Shown: positions 31,290-42,156, counted from the first letter of the stretch. The stretch: DNA of 64,000 bases from Semisulcospira habei (GCA_036245525.1 BTPG01000005.1:1264934-1328933); one strand, 5' to 3'. Program-made: numbers and translations. Notes: generated by a model not told the origin, from the sequence alone.

Positions 31290-32020
31290 AAGTCAGAACA
31301 CAAGGGAGGAAACGAAAGGCACGCAAAGCGGCGAAGCACTGCCACCAAACTTGCTGTCTCTCTCATCTTATCTCGCATCGACTATTGCAACTCTCTCCTT
31401 TCCGGTCTCCCTCACTCCACCATTTTCACTCTCCAACGCATCCAGAACAATGCTGCCCGCCTCGTCCTCAGAAAGAAAAAATCCGACCACATCACACCCC
31501 TGCTCAAACTCCTTCACTGGCTCCCCATCCCCCAACGCATCCAATACAAAGTTCTGTCTCTCTGCTACAAATCCCTGAACAACTGCGCTCCTGCCTATCT
31601 CTCCAACTTACTTCACCCCTATACACCTTCCCGCTCCCTCCGCTCTGCCTCCGACCCTCTCCGCCTCCACATCCCTCGCACCAAACTTAACACTTTCGGC
31701 CCCCGCTCTTCTCCGTCTACAGTCCATCCACCTGGAACACTCTCCCACTCTCTCTCCGTCAGAAACACTCTCTCTCCTCCTTCCAGTCCGCCCTCAAAAC
31801 CCACCTCTTTCAACAGTTTTAGCACTATATCACCACACCCCCCACCCCAAGCTGACCGTCGTAATGTATTTCACTGTTTGTGGTACGTGAGTCATTGTCT
31901 AAAGCGTGCGCATGCGTGCGCGAGTTGTGAGTGCGCGCTTAGAGTTATAATTATTATAAGATAAGCGCATTATAAATACCGTAATTATTATTATTATTAT
32001 AATTATTATTAAATTATTAT
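31290..32020 (+). pseudogene. L2-type LINE 3' fragment, frameshifted, (TTA)n tail
   Basis: Read across frames it encodes an L2-like RT C-terminus ([68 protein letters not shown]). There are at least two frame changes. The 3' UTR has GTGCGCGCTTAGAGTTATAA, AAGCGCATTATAAATACCG and an ATT-rich tail. It is inactive. Confidence 0.8.
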
Positions 32021-32458
32021 TCCAGAGCAGTTTTTCAACCCTCAAAGCAACGTAGTCGCGAACTTCCAACGAGCTGATCGATTCTGATCTGTGTTGAAAA
32101 CTGTAGACAAAGATCACTACAATTCTCAACACATTTTAGTGTGGCGCAAACATTAACATTGTGCTTTCGTTATGCTTTTTGTTTTTCCTTGATAATACAT
32201 AACTTTCAATAAAAGAAGAATACACACAAAAATGCACAAAGTATACTTTGTTGATTGCTGTAGAGTTTTTCAGACATCTTCCTTGTTTTTGCACTAGCTA
32301 AAAGAAATTTGAAGCAGACGTGTGTATCAAGCTGTCCTGTGAAAGAATATACATAAAGTCATTTTTTTATAAAAATTATTTATTTTTTTAGTGAAAATAG
32401 AGATTTTCACTTTAATCGTAAATCTATTATAATACTTATAAGAAACAGACTTATGCTG
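32021..32458. other. no gene seen
   Basis: AT-rich sequence without credible ORFs or repeats that I recognise. Confidence 0.4.
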
Positions 32459-32696
32459 TACCTCAGTAAGACACACGAGATATGGCTCGACCATGATGGT
32501 TCAAGGGTGGTGGCAGAATAGCTTGGCGCCTATTGGACCATCATGGTCGAGACATATCTCGCCAAGCTATAGGCGCCAAGCTATTCTGCCACCACCCTTG
32601 AACTGTCATGGCCGAGCTGTCTCCTGAATTGTAATGCAGTTGTCAGAGGATAACTCCAAAATGTGGGCATTTCGTACCTCGGGTACAATGAGTTAA
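32459..32696. mobile_element. foldback element family B with inverted copy of its own left arm in the loop
   Basis: Core GGGTGGTGGCAGAATAGCTT pairs with its complement CTATTCTGCCACCACCC. Between them lies GGACCATCATGGTCGAGACA + TATCTCG, which is the reverse complement of the element's own left outer arm (ACGAGATATGGCTCGACCAT). Right end TTAA at 32,693-32,696. Confidence 0.85.
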
Positions 32697-32771
32697 CATA
32701 GCAAAAAGTGTCTTTCTTTCTCGTCGAGATTTTCTATTCAGTCGTTTTTCCTGAGTCAGGCCTCCGTTGCA

Positions 32772-32982
32772 TAATAATAATAATAATAATGAGTACTTGT
32801 ATAGCGCCTAACCTCAGATTAGAGCTCTAGGCGCTTAACAAAAACTACTAGTACAAAAAATAACTAATTACAAAAACGCAATTTACAACAAGTACTAAAA
32901 CAAAATGCAACGCACTTTGTAAACAAGCTATAAAGTCACCATTCAAAAGTGCTACGCTTATCGACTCGTACTCGCATTCACG

Positions 32983-33069
<87 letters not shown>

Positions 33070-33305
33070 TTTCTAACATAGATATGACTTTAACATAACA
33101 GGTGTGTGACAAAGTCATTTGTAGCGGACAGAAAAGTATGGGTCTTTAGGGCTCGCTTGAATGCCTCTCTCGAGTCCACGTATCTCAGTTCGCGTGGGAG
33201 CTCATTCCATTGAAACAACTGGGCTCTGGTACCTGAATGACCTCTCACCGAACGACCATTATAGTTGCATGAGCGAGCTAAAATCCTACGCAAGCCACTA
33301 AGCAA
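32772..33305 (-). pseudogene. L2-type LINE 3' fragment, minus strand, with (AC)n
   Basis: Minus strand from the right: LFQWNELPRELRYVDSREAF and KRALKTHTF (RT C-terminal end, about 33,130-33,215), then a CTAGAGCTCTAATC and GCGCTATACAAGTACTC 3' motif, then a (TTA)n tail (32,772-32,790 on +). A 77-bp (AC)n tract (32,990-33,066) lies inside. Confidence 0.75.
32990..33066. repeat. (AC)n microsatellite
   Basis: Pure AC tract preceded by CGCGCGCG. Confidence 0.97.
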
Positions 33306-33360
33306 GGTGCTCCGCTATCGCGGCGCACCTTGCTTAGTGGCTTGCGCAGGATTTAAGCTC
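33275..33360. repeat. hairpin M, about 40-bp arms
   Basis: GAGCTAAAATCCTACGCAAG onwards pairs with its complement ending GCGCAGGATTTAAGCTC, with a few mismatches, around CTAT. It sits at the truncated 5' end of the minus-strand L2 fragment. Confidence 0.85.
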
Positions 33361-33583
33361 ACCCGTGCCCCACTGGCCTCAGGACCGTCCGACGGCAGGG
33401 AGGGTTGCGCAGACAAACTGCTACCACAACAGCCGTACTTGTGTAGACTTTTGCACTTGCAGCCGCTGAGTCAATAGCACCCATCTTTGACTCGTCTGCC
33501 GCACTTCGCTCGCACGTAGCCAAAGATGGCTGAACGCCGGGGGTGATTAGACAGAACAAGAATAGATATACAATGTCGCAGAA

Positions 33584-33910
33584 ACAGTTAAAGCGACCTT
33601 CTCCATGCAGTAAATGGTTAATAGTTGATAATAACTCATTTGTAAATGCTCTTTTTACCAGTATGTCGTGCAGAAATGCTTCCCAAACGGACTTGAGAGT
33701 AATTTTTTTGAGTTTCAATCACGAACTTTGAATTCCGTAAAGTGAAAGACTTTTTTTCTCTTAATTTCTTCGCTGCGTAGTTCTGAGAGTTCCTTCTTAT
33801 TTGCGCACAAGGAGCAGTTACGTGTGACTACTCATATATGGACTGTGAAAAGAAGGCTAGAAAAATGTATTAGCTGAAGCAACATTGAAAACCTGTTGTA
33901 TCGGCGAAGG
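33584..33910 (+). repeat. dispersed family P, single-unit copy
   Basis: Begins TTAAAGCGACCTTCTCC and contains TGGACTGTGAAAAGAAGGCT and AACATTGAAAACC. It is a diverged relative of the flanks of the 78-bp minisatellite at 40,085-41,640 and of 47,620-47,870. Confidence 0.6.
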
Positions 33911-33919
33911 AGTGGTGAA

Positions 33920-33998
33920 CCAGTCCACACTGGTTGCCTCCGTCGATTCGCTACCACTGTAGCGAACTGAGGGAGACAGCCAGCGTGGGACCGGCCAG
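33920..33998. repeat. hairpin family H, imperfect
   Basis: CACACTGGTTGCCTCCGTCG and its partner (GAACTGAGGGAGACAGCCAG) flank CTACCACTGTAG. Same family as 34,434-34,504 and 49,679-49,739. Confidence 0.7.
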
Positions 33999-34433
33999 TC
34001 CTTTACCCATTTGATGCTGGGAATGGAAGAGCTATCGCCTTGCCGGAGGCAGTTACATTGCTGACTCTTCGACTGTCGGGACATTTATGGCGACGTGACC
34101 CCGCCTCGCGAAAAGGCAAAAATCGAACCGCATCGGAGCGAGACGGAGATGAGACAATTTATCTAGACGAGTGTAGCCAGGAGGGGGGGGGGGGGGGTAG
34201 GAACGTGTGGGGTTGGGGTGGAGGGTCGTGGGGGGTGAGGGGGGGGGGGGCTGAGGCCGAGGGGTGGGGATGTATGAGGTTTGTAAGAGCAGCGGGGTAA
34301 GGTTAGTGTAAGGGAAGATGATTGGGATAAGGCCAACGCTGGAACCAAACGTAAAAAGTCCAAACGTATCTGGTTCTTTGAAGACCGGCGTTGGTCATGA
34401 CGGCTGGAGATAAAACCAGATGCACTGGATGGC

Positions 34434-34504
34434 ACACGCTGGTTGTCTCCCTCGATTCGCTACCGCTGTCCGCGGTAGCAAATCGAGGGTGACAACCAGT
34501 GTGT
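34434..34504. repeat. hairpin family H, near-perfect arms
   Basis: ACACGCTGGTTGTCTCCCTC onwards pairs with its complement ending GACAACCAGTGTGT; a GCTACCGC/GCGGTAGC tip. Confidence 0.85.
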
Positions 34505-34593
34505 GAACGGAGATTCGTCGTGCTCTTGGCGTCTGATTTCTGTCAGTTGAACCAGCTCACAAACCAGATAGGTGAGGCTAGCGCTGGCAGAAT

Positions 34594-34711
34594 TGTACAC
34601 AAACCAAGGGGAATTACTCAGCGCTGGACAGACAAACAGTTAGATCCCCTGCCCAACTAATCTAACTGTTTGTCTGTCCAGCGCTGAGTAATTCCCCTTG
34701 GTTTGTGTACA
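34594..34711. repeat. hairpin K, perfect 51-bp arms, 16-nt loop
   Basis: The left arm 34,594-34,644 (TGTACACAAACCAAGGGGAA onwards) is an exact reverse complement of 34,661-34,711. Outer CGCTGG and CCAGCG extend the pairing imperfectly. Confidence 0.95.
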
Positions 34712-34789
34712 GTTGAACCAGCGTTTTGGGTTTCTTCCTCGCAGTCCAGATTTCACGTGCTTAGTTAGATACAAGCAAGCCGTTCTACC

Positions 34790-35064
34790 CCATCCTGTTA
34801 ACCCATTCACTGCTGAGAAAAAGTGAAAGCAATCCGGCTAACCACAAGAGGCATAGATCCTCATGAGCCCCCGCGACCGCGGGGGCTCATGAGGATCTAT
34901 GCCTCTTGATGAGACCGCTTTGTGGCCATGTTCTTTGGACAGTTTGTGTTTTTTGGTCGTTCAGCGAACAAAGGCATAATTTCAGAAACAAAATGTACCT
35001 CCGTTGGCAGTTAAGGGGTTAAAAAGGGCGATAAGGAGTGCTCGCCCTTTTTTAAACAGGATGG
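34790..35064. mobile_element. small hairpin element interrupted at TTAA by a family C element
   Basis: CCATCCTG (34,790) + TTAA + AAAGGGCG (35,023-35,030) pairs with CGCCCTTTTTTAAACAGGAT + GG (35,043-35,064). The TTAA of the left arm is split by the family C copy at 34,798-35,022, which is bounded by TTAA on both sides. Confidence 0.75.
34798..35022. mobile_element. foldback element family C, 225 bp, TTAA ends, perfect core
   Basis: Ends TTAACCCATTCACTGC and GGCAGTTAAGGGGTTAA. The core 34,845-34,908 has perfect 31-nt arms (CAAGAGGCATAGATCCTCAT onwards) and a 2-nt loop. Confidence 0.92.
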
Positions 35065-35800
35065 CCCGAACTCACCGACGGCTGGACAGCATGGCTAGAA
35101 AGTGGCTGAAGTCAGACAGCAAGTCTAACGTTTGTCCCTGCCGTATCTGTCGGCGTGCAAGAAGTTTGTCTTGAACAAGGAGAGTGAGATCGATGGTAGG
35201 TGCCGCAGCCCGACCCTAGGGCGGGGTGTGCGGAGGGTGGTGGTACACGGAGCCAGGGATCGGATGGGGTAGGGATGAGGGGAGGGGTACTAGCGGTGCT
35301 AATCCTCCCAGTTGAAAAGCCAAGTAGCGTCACAGCATGTTTGCAATCTTCAAAGCCAAGCAAGTTTCATTATACATGTGTGTGTAGCAGATTTGTTTTG
35401 ACGATCCCTGTCTGTTTGAGCGTTGCTAGGCACTACGTACAAGTTGCAGGGAGATGCATCGACCGTGATAGCTCAAGGTTGTATTGTACTTCCAAAGCCA
35501 TTTCTAGAATCAATCGTTGGTTAAAGATGGAGATTGGCCAGGATGTTGATCAACACGACACTCATCCTCATTTGATAGGAAGTTGAGTGGCCCGGCTATA
35601 GCTCAAAGACAGTGCTTGATTAGCTTGGCGATTAGACAGACGTCAAGCTAATTAGGCACTATCATTGAGCGCTGATATGGTCCATCCATCTTCAACTGGC
35701 GCTGAAATGGAAAGACGAAGAGGGCGGGTCTACAGCTAGCGGTCCCGTTTGCGGCGGACGGGGCACACCGGCTCTCAACCCATGTCCACATCCAGATCTG
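35065..35800. other. no gene; decayed family B pieces
   Basis: At 35,455-35,485 a half B arm (ATCGACCGTGATAGCTCAAG) and at 35,590-35,690 a decayed full B hairpin (GATTAGCTTGGCGATTAGAC with GACGTCAAGCTAATTAGGC). No credible ORF. Confidence 0.5.
35590..35690. mobile_element. foldback element family B, decayed
   Basis: TAGCTCAAAGACAGTGCTTG pairs imperfectly with GCACTATCATTGAGCGC around GATTAGCTTGGCG and GTCAAGCTAATT. Confidence 0.65.
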
Positions 35801-35807
35801 TCTATCT

Positions 35808-35873
35808 GCAAGAGGCAGAGATTCTCATGAGCCCCTGCTTTAGCAGGGGCTCATGAGAATCTGTACCTCTTGC
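35808..35873. mobile_element. foldback element family C core
   Basis: GCAAGAGGCAGAGATTCTCA onwards pairs with its complement around TTTA. ATTCTCATGAG in one arm matches CTCATGAGAAT in the other. Confidence 0.88.
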
Positions 35874-36700
35874 CATTATGGATAGGCCTCATTTATATTC
35901 AGTTTTTAGAATGAAGAGGTTCCATGGGATTGAAGTGTGGGGTTTGACAAGGGGTGCTTGGTCTTAGAGTCGGGACAACTTCAGGAACTGTTCGCAGATT
36001 TGGCAAGGCAGTAGTCGCATTGCTTTGTGGGTGGTATTGGCTTGGACGTGGTGCTTTAACTGTGGTGTAGTCTGTTTGAACTGTGTTGAAACGCTGGATG
36101 AGACTGAAGACCTTCATTTCGTGAGTTTAATACATGTATACGTTTCCCGTGAATCAGAATTAAGAAAAATTGCACGAAGTAGACGCAGTGACAGGAATAC
36201 TAGAACTGTGTCAAATTTATGTATTTCATGTTTTTCCTACGTCAGATTTATATTTTAAAAAAAAGTTTCACTGTAGCTCAGATCAGTCGTGCGGATTCTG
36301 TGTACGTTGGACACTTGAACAGTAGTTAGAACGACAGAAAAACTGAAATGTGTGACATCTACTTTCCGCAATCTTAAAGAATTAAAACAAAACTTCAACT
36401 TAACTTACTAACTGAATATGCTTAATAATGAATTATAATTTCCATTTTGCTTTGCTTTTTGGGAACATTCCTTGCAGTTTCGTAATATCTGCTGGTATGT
36501 TATTTGGTACCTTAACCATATGGGGTCTGTAAGATCTAAAAATCACACAACTACACACATATGGATTTTTTCCCCTCCGTTAACCACTTCTCTGTCAGTG
36601 GACACGGATTTGCGTCTGAAACAACTGCATACTGATCGACATTCGCGTTAAGAACGCAAACTAAACGGGACAAAGAAATAGGCGAATAGAACACAGGACC
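35874..36700. other. no gene seen
   Basis: No convincing ORF or repeat. Short frames near 35,900-36,260 lack any recognisable motif. Confidence 0.4.
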
Positions 36701-36702
36701 AT

Positions 36703-36766
36703 CAAGAGACATAAATTCTCATGAGCCCCCGCGACTGCGGGGGCTCATGAGGATTTATGTCTCTTG
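36703..36766. mobile_element. foldback element family C core, AAGAGACATAAAT variant
   Basis: The left arm has GAGACATAAATTCTCATGAG and the right arm CTCATGAGGATTTATGTCTC. Compared with the usual GAGGCATAGATCC, the G-to-A changes are matched by C-to-T changes in the other arm. Confidence 0.88.
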
Positions 36767-37897
36767 CAGATGAAGGGCGTTCCACTTTGTTCCCGCAGCT
36801 GAGGGGTTAACTGTGAATTCTGGCGATCGGTACCAGCCAGGTCGGAATGAACGGAAAATCGCATGTTCTGTGAACAAAGCACCCGCACTTGCGCGAGCGT
36901 GAAAAGTTAATGAAATATGCGTCAACAATGAAAGTTCCTCTGTTGTTGTTTTTGTGTGTGTGTGTGAGAGTGTGCCGCAATTGTCTTCATTTTATTAACG
37001 CGAATTGCTATTGATTCTATTTCTCACTGTTGAATCAGTTTGGTTTTCCGAGTGTGATTATTTCGAGCCTTGCGTGCAATAATTTGGACGAAACTATTAT
37101 GAGCTTTTAATCATTTGCCTATCGGTCACGGTTTTTTTTTTTTTTTTTTGTTGTTGTTTTTTTTTTTTTGTCGAGGTAATTCCTGTAGGAATCACCTCGA
37201 CAAAAAAGCGCTACCGACAGCATAATGACTAACAGATTTCAAAATTGTCTCCTGCCTGCCTTTAACATCAATGTCTAGAGTTTTAACTGATGTATTGTGC
37301 CAATCCGTCACGCGTCCCAGACGCGGCAGGATGTGACGCATACACACATAACATGGCCGATACAATTATGTTGTCTTATAACGAGACATTTTAAAATATG
37401 AAGCTTAAGAGCTTACAAACTAAAAATCTAAAATAAGTTTTTAATGATATTATTAAGAATCGGTGAAAGATATGTTACTGCACCTACTGTACTGTACTAC
37501 TGTAGGCTATGTCGTTTTGACCTTTTGTGGGATTTGAAATGTTCTTCATTTCATCTTTTTTTTAAAAAAAAAATCACGGTCATTAGTATGATATGATAAG
37601 ACCGAAGTCAGATGCCACGTTTGACCTTTTGTGTTGAATTTTCTTTTTATGTCACCTTTTGAAACTCAACTGAAAGCCAGTGTGTATATGTTTTCGATAA
37701 TCTCTCCTTTGTCATTGCCGGTTTTCGGTTTGAGTGGAAAACGTGTGACATTCTACCTTCTGCTGGACACCTCATGAAATCTTCTCTGGAAGGCAAGACT
37801 GGTAGATTTACATTCGCCACCATTTGCATTTCATGGCAAACACTTCTGTAGTCGGGCTGCAGATTATTATAATTTATAATGGAAGCACGTGACATTT
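36767..37897. other. no gene; one short hairpin and T-runs
   Basis: A hairpin TTTTTTGTCGAGGTAATTCC/GGAATCACCTCGACAAAAAA lies at 37,165-37,206 after long T-runs. I see no other structure. Confidence 0.5.
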
Positions 37898-38253
37898 GAC
37901 GCGTTCAGCCCTGACGCACTACAGCAGGAGATGGGTCGACCATGATAATTCAAGGGTAGTGCCAGATTAGCTTGGCGCCTGTTACTACAATAACGAGCAA
38001 CAACAATGCTGCAGTGTTTAAAGCAAATCAGACACACATACGTTAACCCATTCAGGCCTGACGCACTACAGCAGGAGATGGGTCGACCATGATAATTCAA
38101 GGGTAGTGCCAGATTAGCTTGGCTGTCGGCGCCAAGCTAATCTGCCACTGCCCTTGAATTATCATGATCGACCCATCTCCTGCAACTGGTGCATAGACAT
38201 TAGATGACGCCTCCAAAATTTGGAAAATACGGCCGTCCGGCTGAATGAGTTAA
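37898..38253. mobile_element. foldback element family B (ATAATTC subfamily) with duplicated left half
   Basis: A complete copy spans 38,043-38,253 with TTAA at both ends and arms GGTAGTGCCAGATTAGC. Its left half is also present, in direct orientation, at about 37,898-37,980 (GCACTACAGCAGGAGATGGG). A 60-bp unrelated stretch separates them. Confidence 0.82.
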
Positions 38254-38459
38254 AGTAAAACTAACTGAAATCACTCCTATCATTTGAAGTTCGTTTCTGT
38301 CCCGCTGTCTCCGTGTACCAAATGAAGTGTGAGAGTTAGATCCCTTTTTAAGTGTAGGCCATTTTCCATTTTTGAGATACCGGAGAACTCTTCAACGTGG
38401 TGAGAAAAAAATCCGTCTGTGGGAATAATTCCGGAAGTGTAGTGGAAATCGCCACAACT

Positions 38460-38537
38460 GCAAGAGACATAGATCCTCATGAGCCCCCCCCCCCCACCCC
38501 ATCTGTAGGGGCTCATGCGGATCCATGCCTCTTGCAG
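38460..38537. mobile_element. foldback element family C core with C-run in the loop
   Basis: GCAAGAGACATAGATCCTCA and its complement enclose a run of more than ten C. Confidence 0.8.
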
Positions 38538-38967
38538 AGGCACATTCGTTTTACGCGTCTCCCTTTCGTGGAGGAGGTAAAAGGGTGCTCACTCTTCGAT
38601 GGTGTAGTCGGAAAAAGAGATAGGCGGTTTAAGTCGTGTTAGACAGGGCTGAAAAATCATTATTTGGAATCCAGCGTCTCTCGCGAAGATCGGAACATTT
38701 TTAATGGAAAGTAATAGAAATTCTTCATGCCGCTTCAAGCATTCACTCAGATCTTTAAATTTTCTTAACACCCTATTGAATAGAATCGCCCCTTTGTTAG
38801 TTACAACGTCAGTCCGCCATATTTCAGATTTCTTTTGATGTATGTAGTCCTCTTTTCGGTACGAGTATTATATTTGAATCATGTTTGTTGAAAATGATGC
38901 AATATGTATATTTGAGTATAAAAATGTGTATTTCGCTGGTCGACTTTTACATCAAGGTCGGATAACG

Positions 38968-38969
<2 letters not shown>

Positions 38970-39054
<85 letters not shown>
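38970..39054. repeat. (AC)n microsatellite
   Basis: About 42 AC units. Confidence 0.97.
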
Positions 39055-39056
<2 letters not shown>

Positions 39057-39491
39057 CGTAAAAGACATAAACAAAATGTGTGCCCAACTAAATATGCAGT
39101 CGTGATGTTGCTTATCACACAACGAATATGAAAAGGCTATTTCCTAGGTGTGAAATTTTAAAGCGTTGTTATGCCTTTACTATTTGTTACTTGGTTGTTA
39201 TGTTTACCGCACTGTACGCTACCAAAACGTGACATCATTTGCATGCTGTGATGAATTTTAGTTCTTACGGCTCTACCCCGCAATTAGGACCAAAATCACA
39301 GACCAGGACACCGTATTTCATTTAACCCGTTCAGTGCCGAAAAAAATCTGACCACCACCACCACCCCACTGCAAGAGGTATAGACCTCATGAGCCCCCTC
39401 CCCCCCCCCCCCCCCCCCCCCCACAGTTGCCTCTTGCTTACTTCACTTTAAATCCATGCTCCTGGGACATCTAGGGATTATCGGTCTTGAA

Positions 39492-39573
39492 TTAACCCTT
39501 TGTGTGTCCGTATCGGGTTTTGTCGCGATGATTTCTGTAAGACAAAAACCGATACGGACACACAAATGGTTAA
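39492..39573. mobile_element. element D, 82-bp TTAA-ended hairpin
   Basis: 33-nt arms TTAACCCTTTGTGTGTCCGT onwards with two mismatches and a 16-nt loop. Confidence 0.88.
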
Positions 39574-39793
39574 CCCTTATCATTCGCAATACACCAGTGT
39601 GTGAAATACGTTTGACTAAAATAGTTCAAGGGTAGTGCCAGAATAGCTTGGCGCCTCTAGGCGCCAAGCTATTCTGGCACCACCCTTGAACTAAAGCCTT
39701 TGGTCTGTATCCTCATCTGTAAGTACTATAATGTAGCTTGCATATGGCAGTGTACACATTTGAAGCTTTCAGCCTCAGTATGATAGGGGTTAA
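39570..39793. mobile_element. foldback element family B', 224 bp, TTAA ends
   Basis: Starts TTAACCCTTATCATTCGC and ends ATGATAGGGGTTAA, with core GGGTAGTGCCAGAATAGCTT. It shares its left TTAA with element D. Confidence 0.9.
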
Positions 39794-40084
39794 CGAAGAT
39801 TGCAGTAACACAGTCTGCGACTACTGACATTGAACGGGTTAACATTTTTTCATGAATACATATAATTCTGTTTTTGATATGGAGATGAACTTGATTGAAT
39901 TTCATCTCTGTGCCAAAGGCAGAATTATTCAGAGAAAAGGCGTTTAAAAATAGCCCGGTCGTTCGGAATAGATCTCTAGCGTGTAATGCAAACGTGGCTT
40001 TTCATAGGCCGGCAAATACTTGCAGAGGTGAAATGGAAAGTAACATAAATGGGGTGATTGTTAGAACTTAGAGCCCAGGATAAG

Positions 40085-41640
40085 TCAAAGCGACCTACTC
40101 CAGGCGACAAAGGGTTAATAGTTCGCAATCTCTCTTTTATAAATGTTCAGAGTGTCTTAGAATATTGCTAGACACAATGGCTAACTTTAACCTATGAAGT
40201 TCGCAATCTCTCTTTTATAAATATTCAGAGTGTCTTAGAATATTGCTAGACACAATGGCTAACTTTAACCTATGAAGTTCGCAATCTCTCTTTTATAAAT
40301 GTTCAGAGTGTCTTAGAATATTGTTAGACACAATGGCTAACTTTAACCTATGAAGTTCGTAATCTCTCTTTTATAAATGTTCAGAGTGTCTTAGAATAAT
40401 GCTGAACACAATGGCTAACTTTAACCTATGAAGTTCGTAATCTCTCTTTTATAAATGTTCAGAGTGTCTTAGAATAATGCTGAACACAATGGCTAACTTT
40501 AACCTATGAAGTTCGCAATCTCTCTTTTATAAATGTTCAGAGTGTCTTAGAATATTGTTAGACACAATGGCTAACTTTAACCTATGAAGTTCGTAATCTC
40601 TCTTTTATAAATGTTCAGAGTGTCTTAGAATAATGCTGAACACAATGGCTAACTTTAACCTATGAAGTTCGCAATCTCTCTTTTATAAATGTTCAGAGTG
40701 TCTTAGAATATTGTTAGACACAATGGCTAACTTTAACCTATGAAGTTCGCAATCTCTCTTTTATAAATGTTCAGAGTGTCTTAGAATAATGCTGAACACA
40801 ATGGCTAACTTTAACCTATGAAGTTCGCAATCTCTCTTTCATAAATGTTCAGAGTGTGTCTTAGAATAATGCTGAACACAATGGCTAACTTTAACCTATG
40901 AAGTTCGCAATCTCTCTTTCATAAATGTTCAGAGTGTGTCTTAGAATAATGCTGAACACAATGGCTAACTTTAACCTATGAAGTTCGCAATCTCTCTTTC
41001 ATAAATGTTCAGAGTGTGTCTTAGAATAATGCTGAACACAATGGCTGACTTTAACCTATGAAGTTCGCAATCTCTCTTTCATAAATGTTCAGAGTGTGTC
41101 TTAGAATAATGCTGAACACAATGGCTAACTTTAACCTATGAAGTTCGCAATCTCTCTTTCATAAATGTTCAGAGTGTGTCTTAGAATAATGCTGAACACA
41201 ATGGCTAACTTTAACCTATGAAGTTCGCAATCTCTCTTTTATAAATGTTCAGAGTGTCTTAGAATATTGCTAGACACAATGGCTAACTTTAACCTATGAA
41301 GTTCGCAATCTCTCTTTAATAATTGTTCAGAATGTGTCTTACAATAATGATGAACACACTGGCTAACTTTAACCTATGAAGTTCGCAATCTCTCTTTAAT
41401 AATTGTTCAGAATGTGTCTTAGAATAATGCTGAACACACTGGCTAACTTTAACCTATGAAGTTTGAATAACGTAAAATGAAACACTCTTACGCCCTTCTT
41501 CTCCTTCGTATACAGGAGAGTTAGTCCGTTACGCTCAACTTAAAGGGCAGTGGAAAACCGCTGGTACGTGTACGTGGACTGTGAAAAGGAGGGTAGACAA
41601 GTCAACGTTGTGGCATGACAACATCGATAACCCTAAGTAC
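40085..41640 (+). repeat. family P copy expanded as a 78/80-bp minisatellite (about 17 units)
   Basis: The tandem part (about 40,115-41,463) has unit CCTATGAAGTTCGCAATCTC onwards, 78 bp, or 80 bp where GTGTCTT is GTGTGTCTT. Flanks (AAAGCGACCTACTCC on the left, TGGACTGTGAAAAGGAGGGT on the right) match family P at 33,584 and 47,620, where only about one unit occurs. Confidence 0.9.
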
Positions 41641-41724
41641 CGGTCAATTTTAGCAATCAAAGGCCGTCATGGTGCGAAGCTTTACAGGAACGAACGATTG
41701 TAAGGGAAAGAACTGTGCATAAAT

Positions 41725-41836
41725 ATTCATACTACAACAAGATAAGGCTTGCCCATGGTAGTTCAAGGGTGATGCCAGAATAGCTTGGCGCCTCCAGGCG
41801 CCAAGCTATTCTAGCATCACCCTCGAACTATTCTCC
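41725..41836. mobile_element. foldback element family B, cut by a SINE
   Basis: Core GGGTGATGCCAGAATAGCTT with complement CTATTCTAGCATCACCC (one mismatch), loop TCCA. The right arm is interrupted by the SINE at 41,848. Confidence 0.8.
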
Positions 41837-41847
41837 ACAGGGCATCT

Positions 41848-42156
41848 GGTTAGTTCGGGGTTTAACGTCCACAGCACCGAGGTGATCATGGACGGCCCTG
41901 ACGGGCGGGTTATGGGAACAGGGAAATCTATTGCCTATGGAGTACGACCTGAACACTGATCAGCTCAGGCGCACTCCAACTGTGCCACTTTGATTTACCA
42001 GGACCTTTCAACGGACATGCTATTGAACCAGCCCGGTCTTTTCCAGGCCCTGGATTGCGAGTCCAGCTACCGGGGCCGGGACGAGGATTCGAACCCACGA
42101 CCCGGCGATTCCCTTCGCTCTCCTGCTCAGACGCTTAACCGCCTGATCTATTTCGG
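41848..42156 (-). mobile_element. tRNA-derived SINE, minus strand, 11-bp target duplication
   Basis: ACAGGGCATCT occurs at 41,837-41,847 and 42,157-42,167, exactly bracketing the element. On the minus strand the 5' part has an A-box-like GGTTAAGCGTCTGAGC and B-box GGGTTCGAATCC with tRNA-like spacing. The body runs through CGGTAGCTGGACTCGC to a 3' end GTTAAACCCCGAACTAACC. A second copy lies at 51,078-51,321. Confidence 0.9.

Larger units (their letters stand above)
39322..39842. mobile_element. family C element split at TTAA by elements D and B'
   Basis: The left end is TTAACCCGTTCAGTGCCG and the right end AACGGGTTAA. The hairpin core (39,367-39,436) has a long C-run. At an internal TTAA the element is interrupted by D (39,492-39,573) and B' (39,570-39,793). 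It then resumes with CGAAGATTGCAG. Related copies read TCTTGCATTAACCCCGATTG (63,623 onwards) with nothing inserted. Confidence 0.85.

Noticed and set aside
42060..42150. Possible tRNA gene from the B-box at about 42,089
   Set aside because: Part of a SINE with flanking target duplication; no complete cloverleaf seen.
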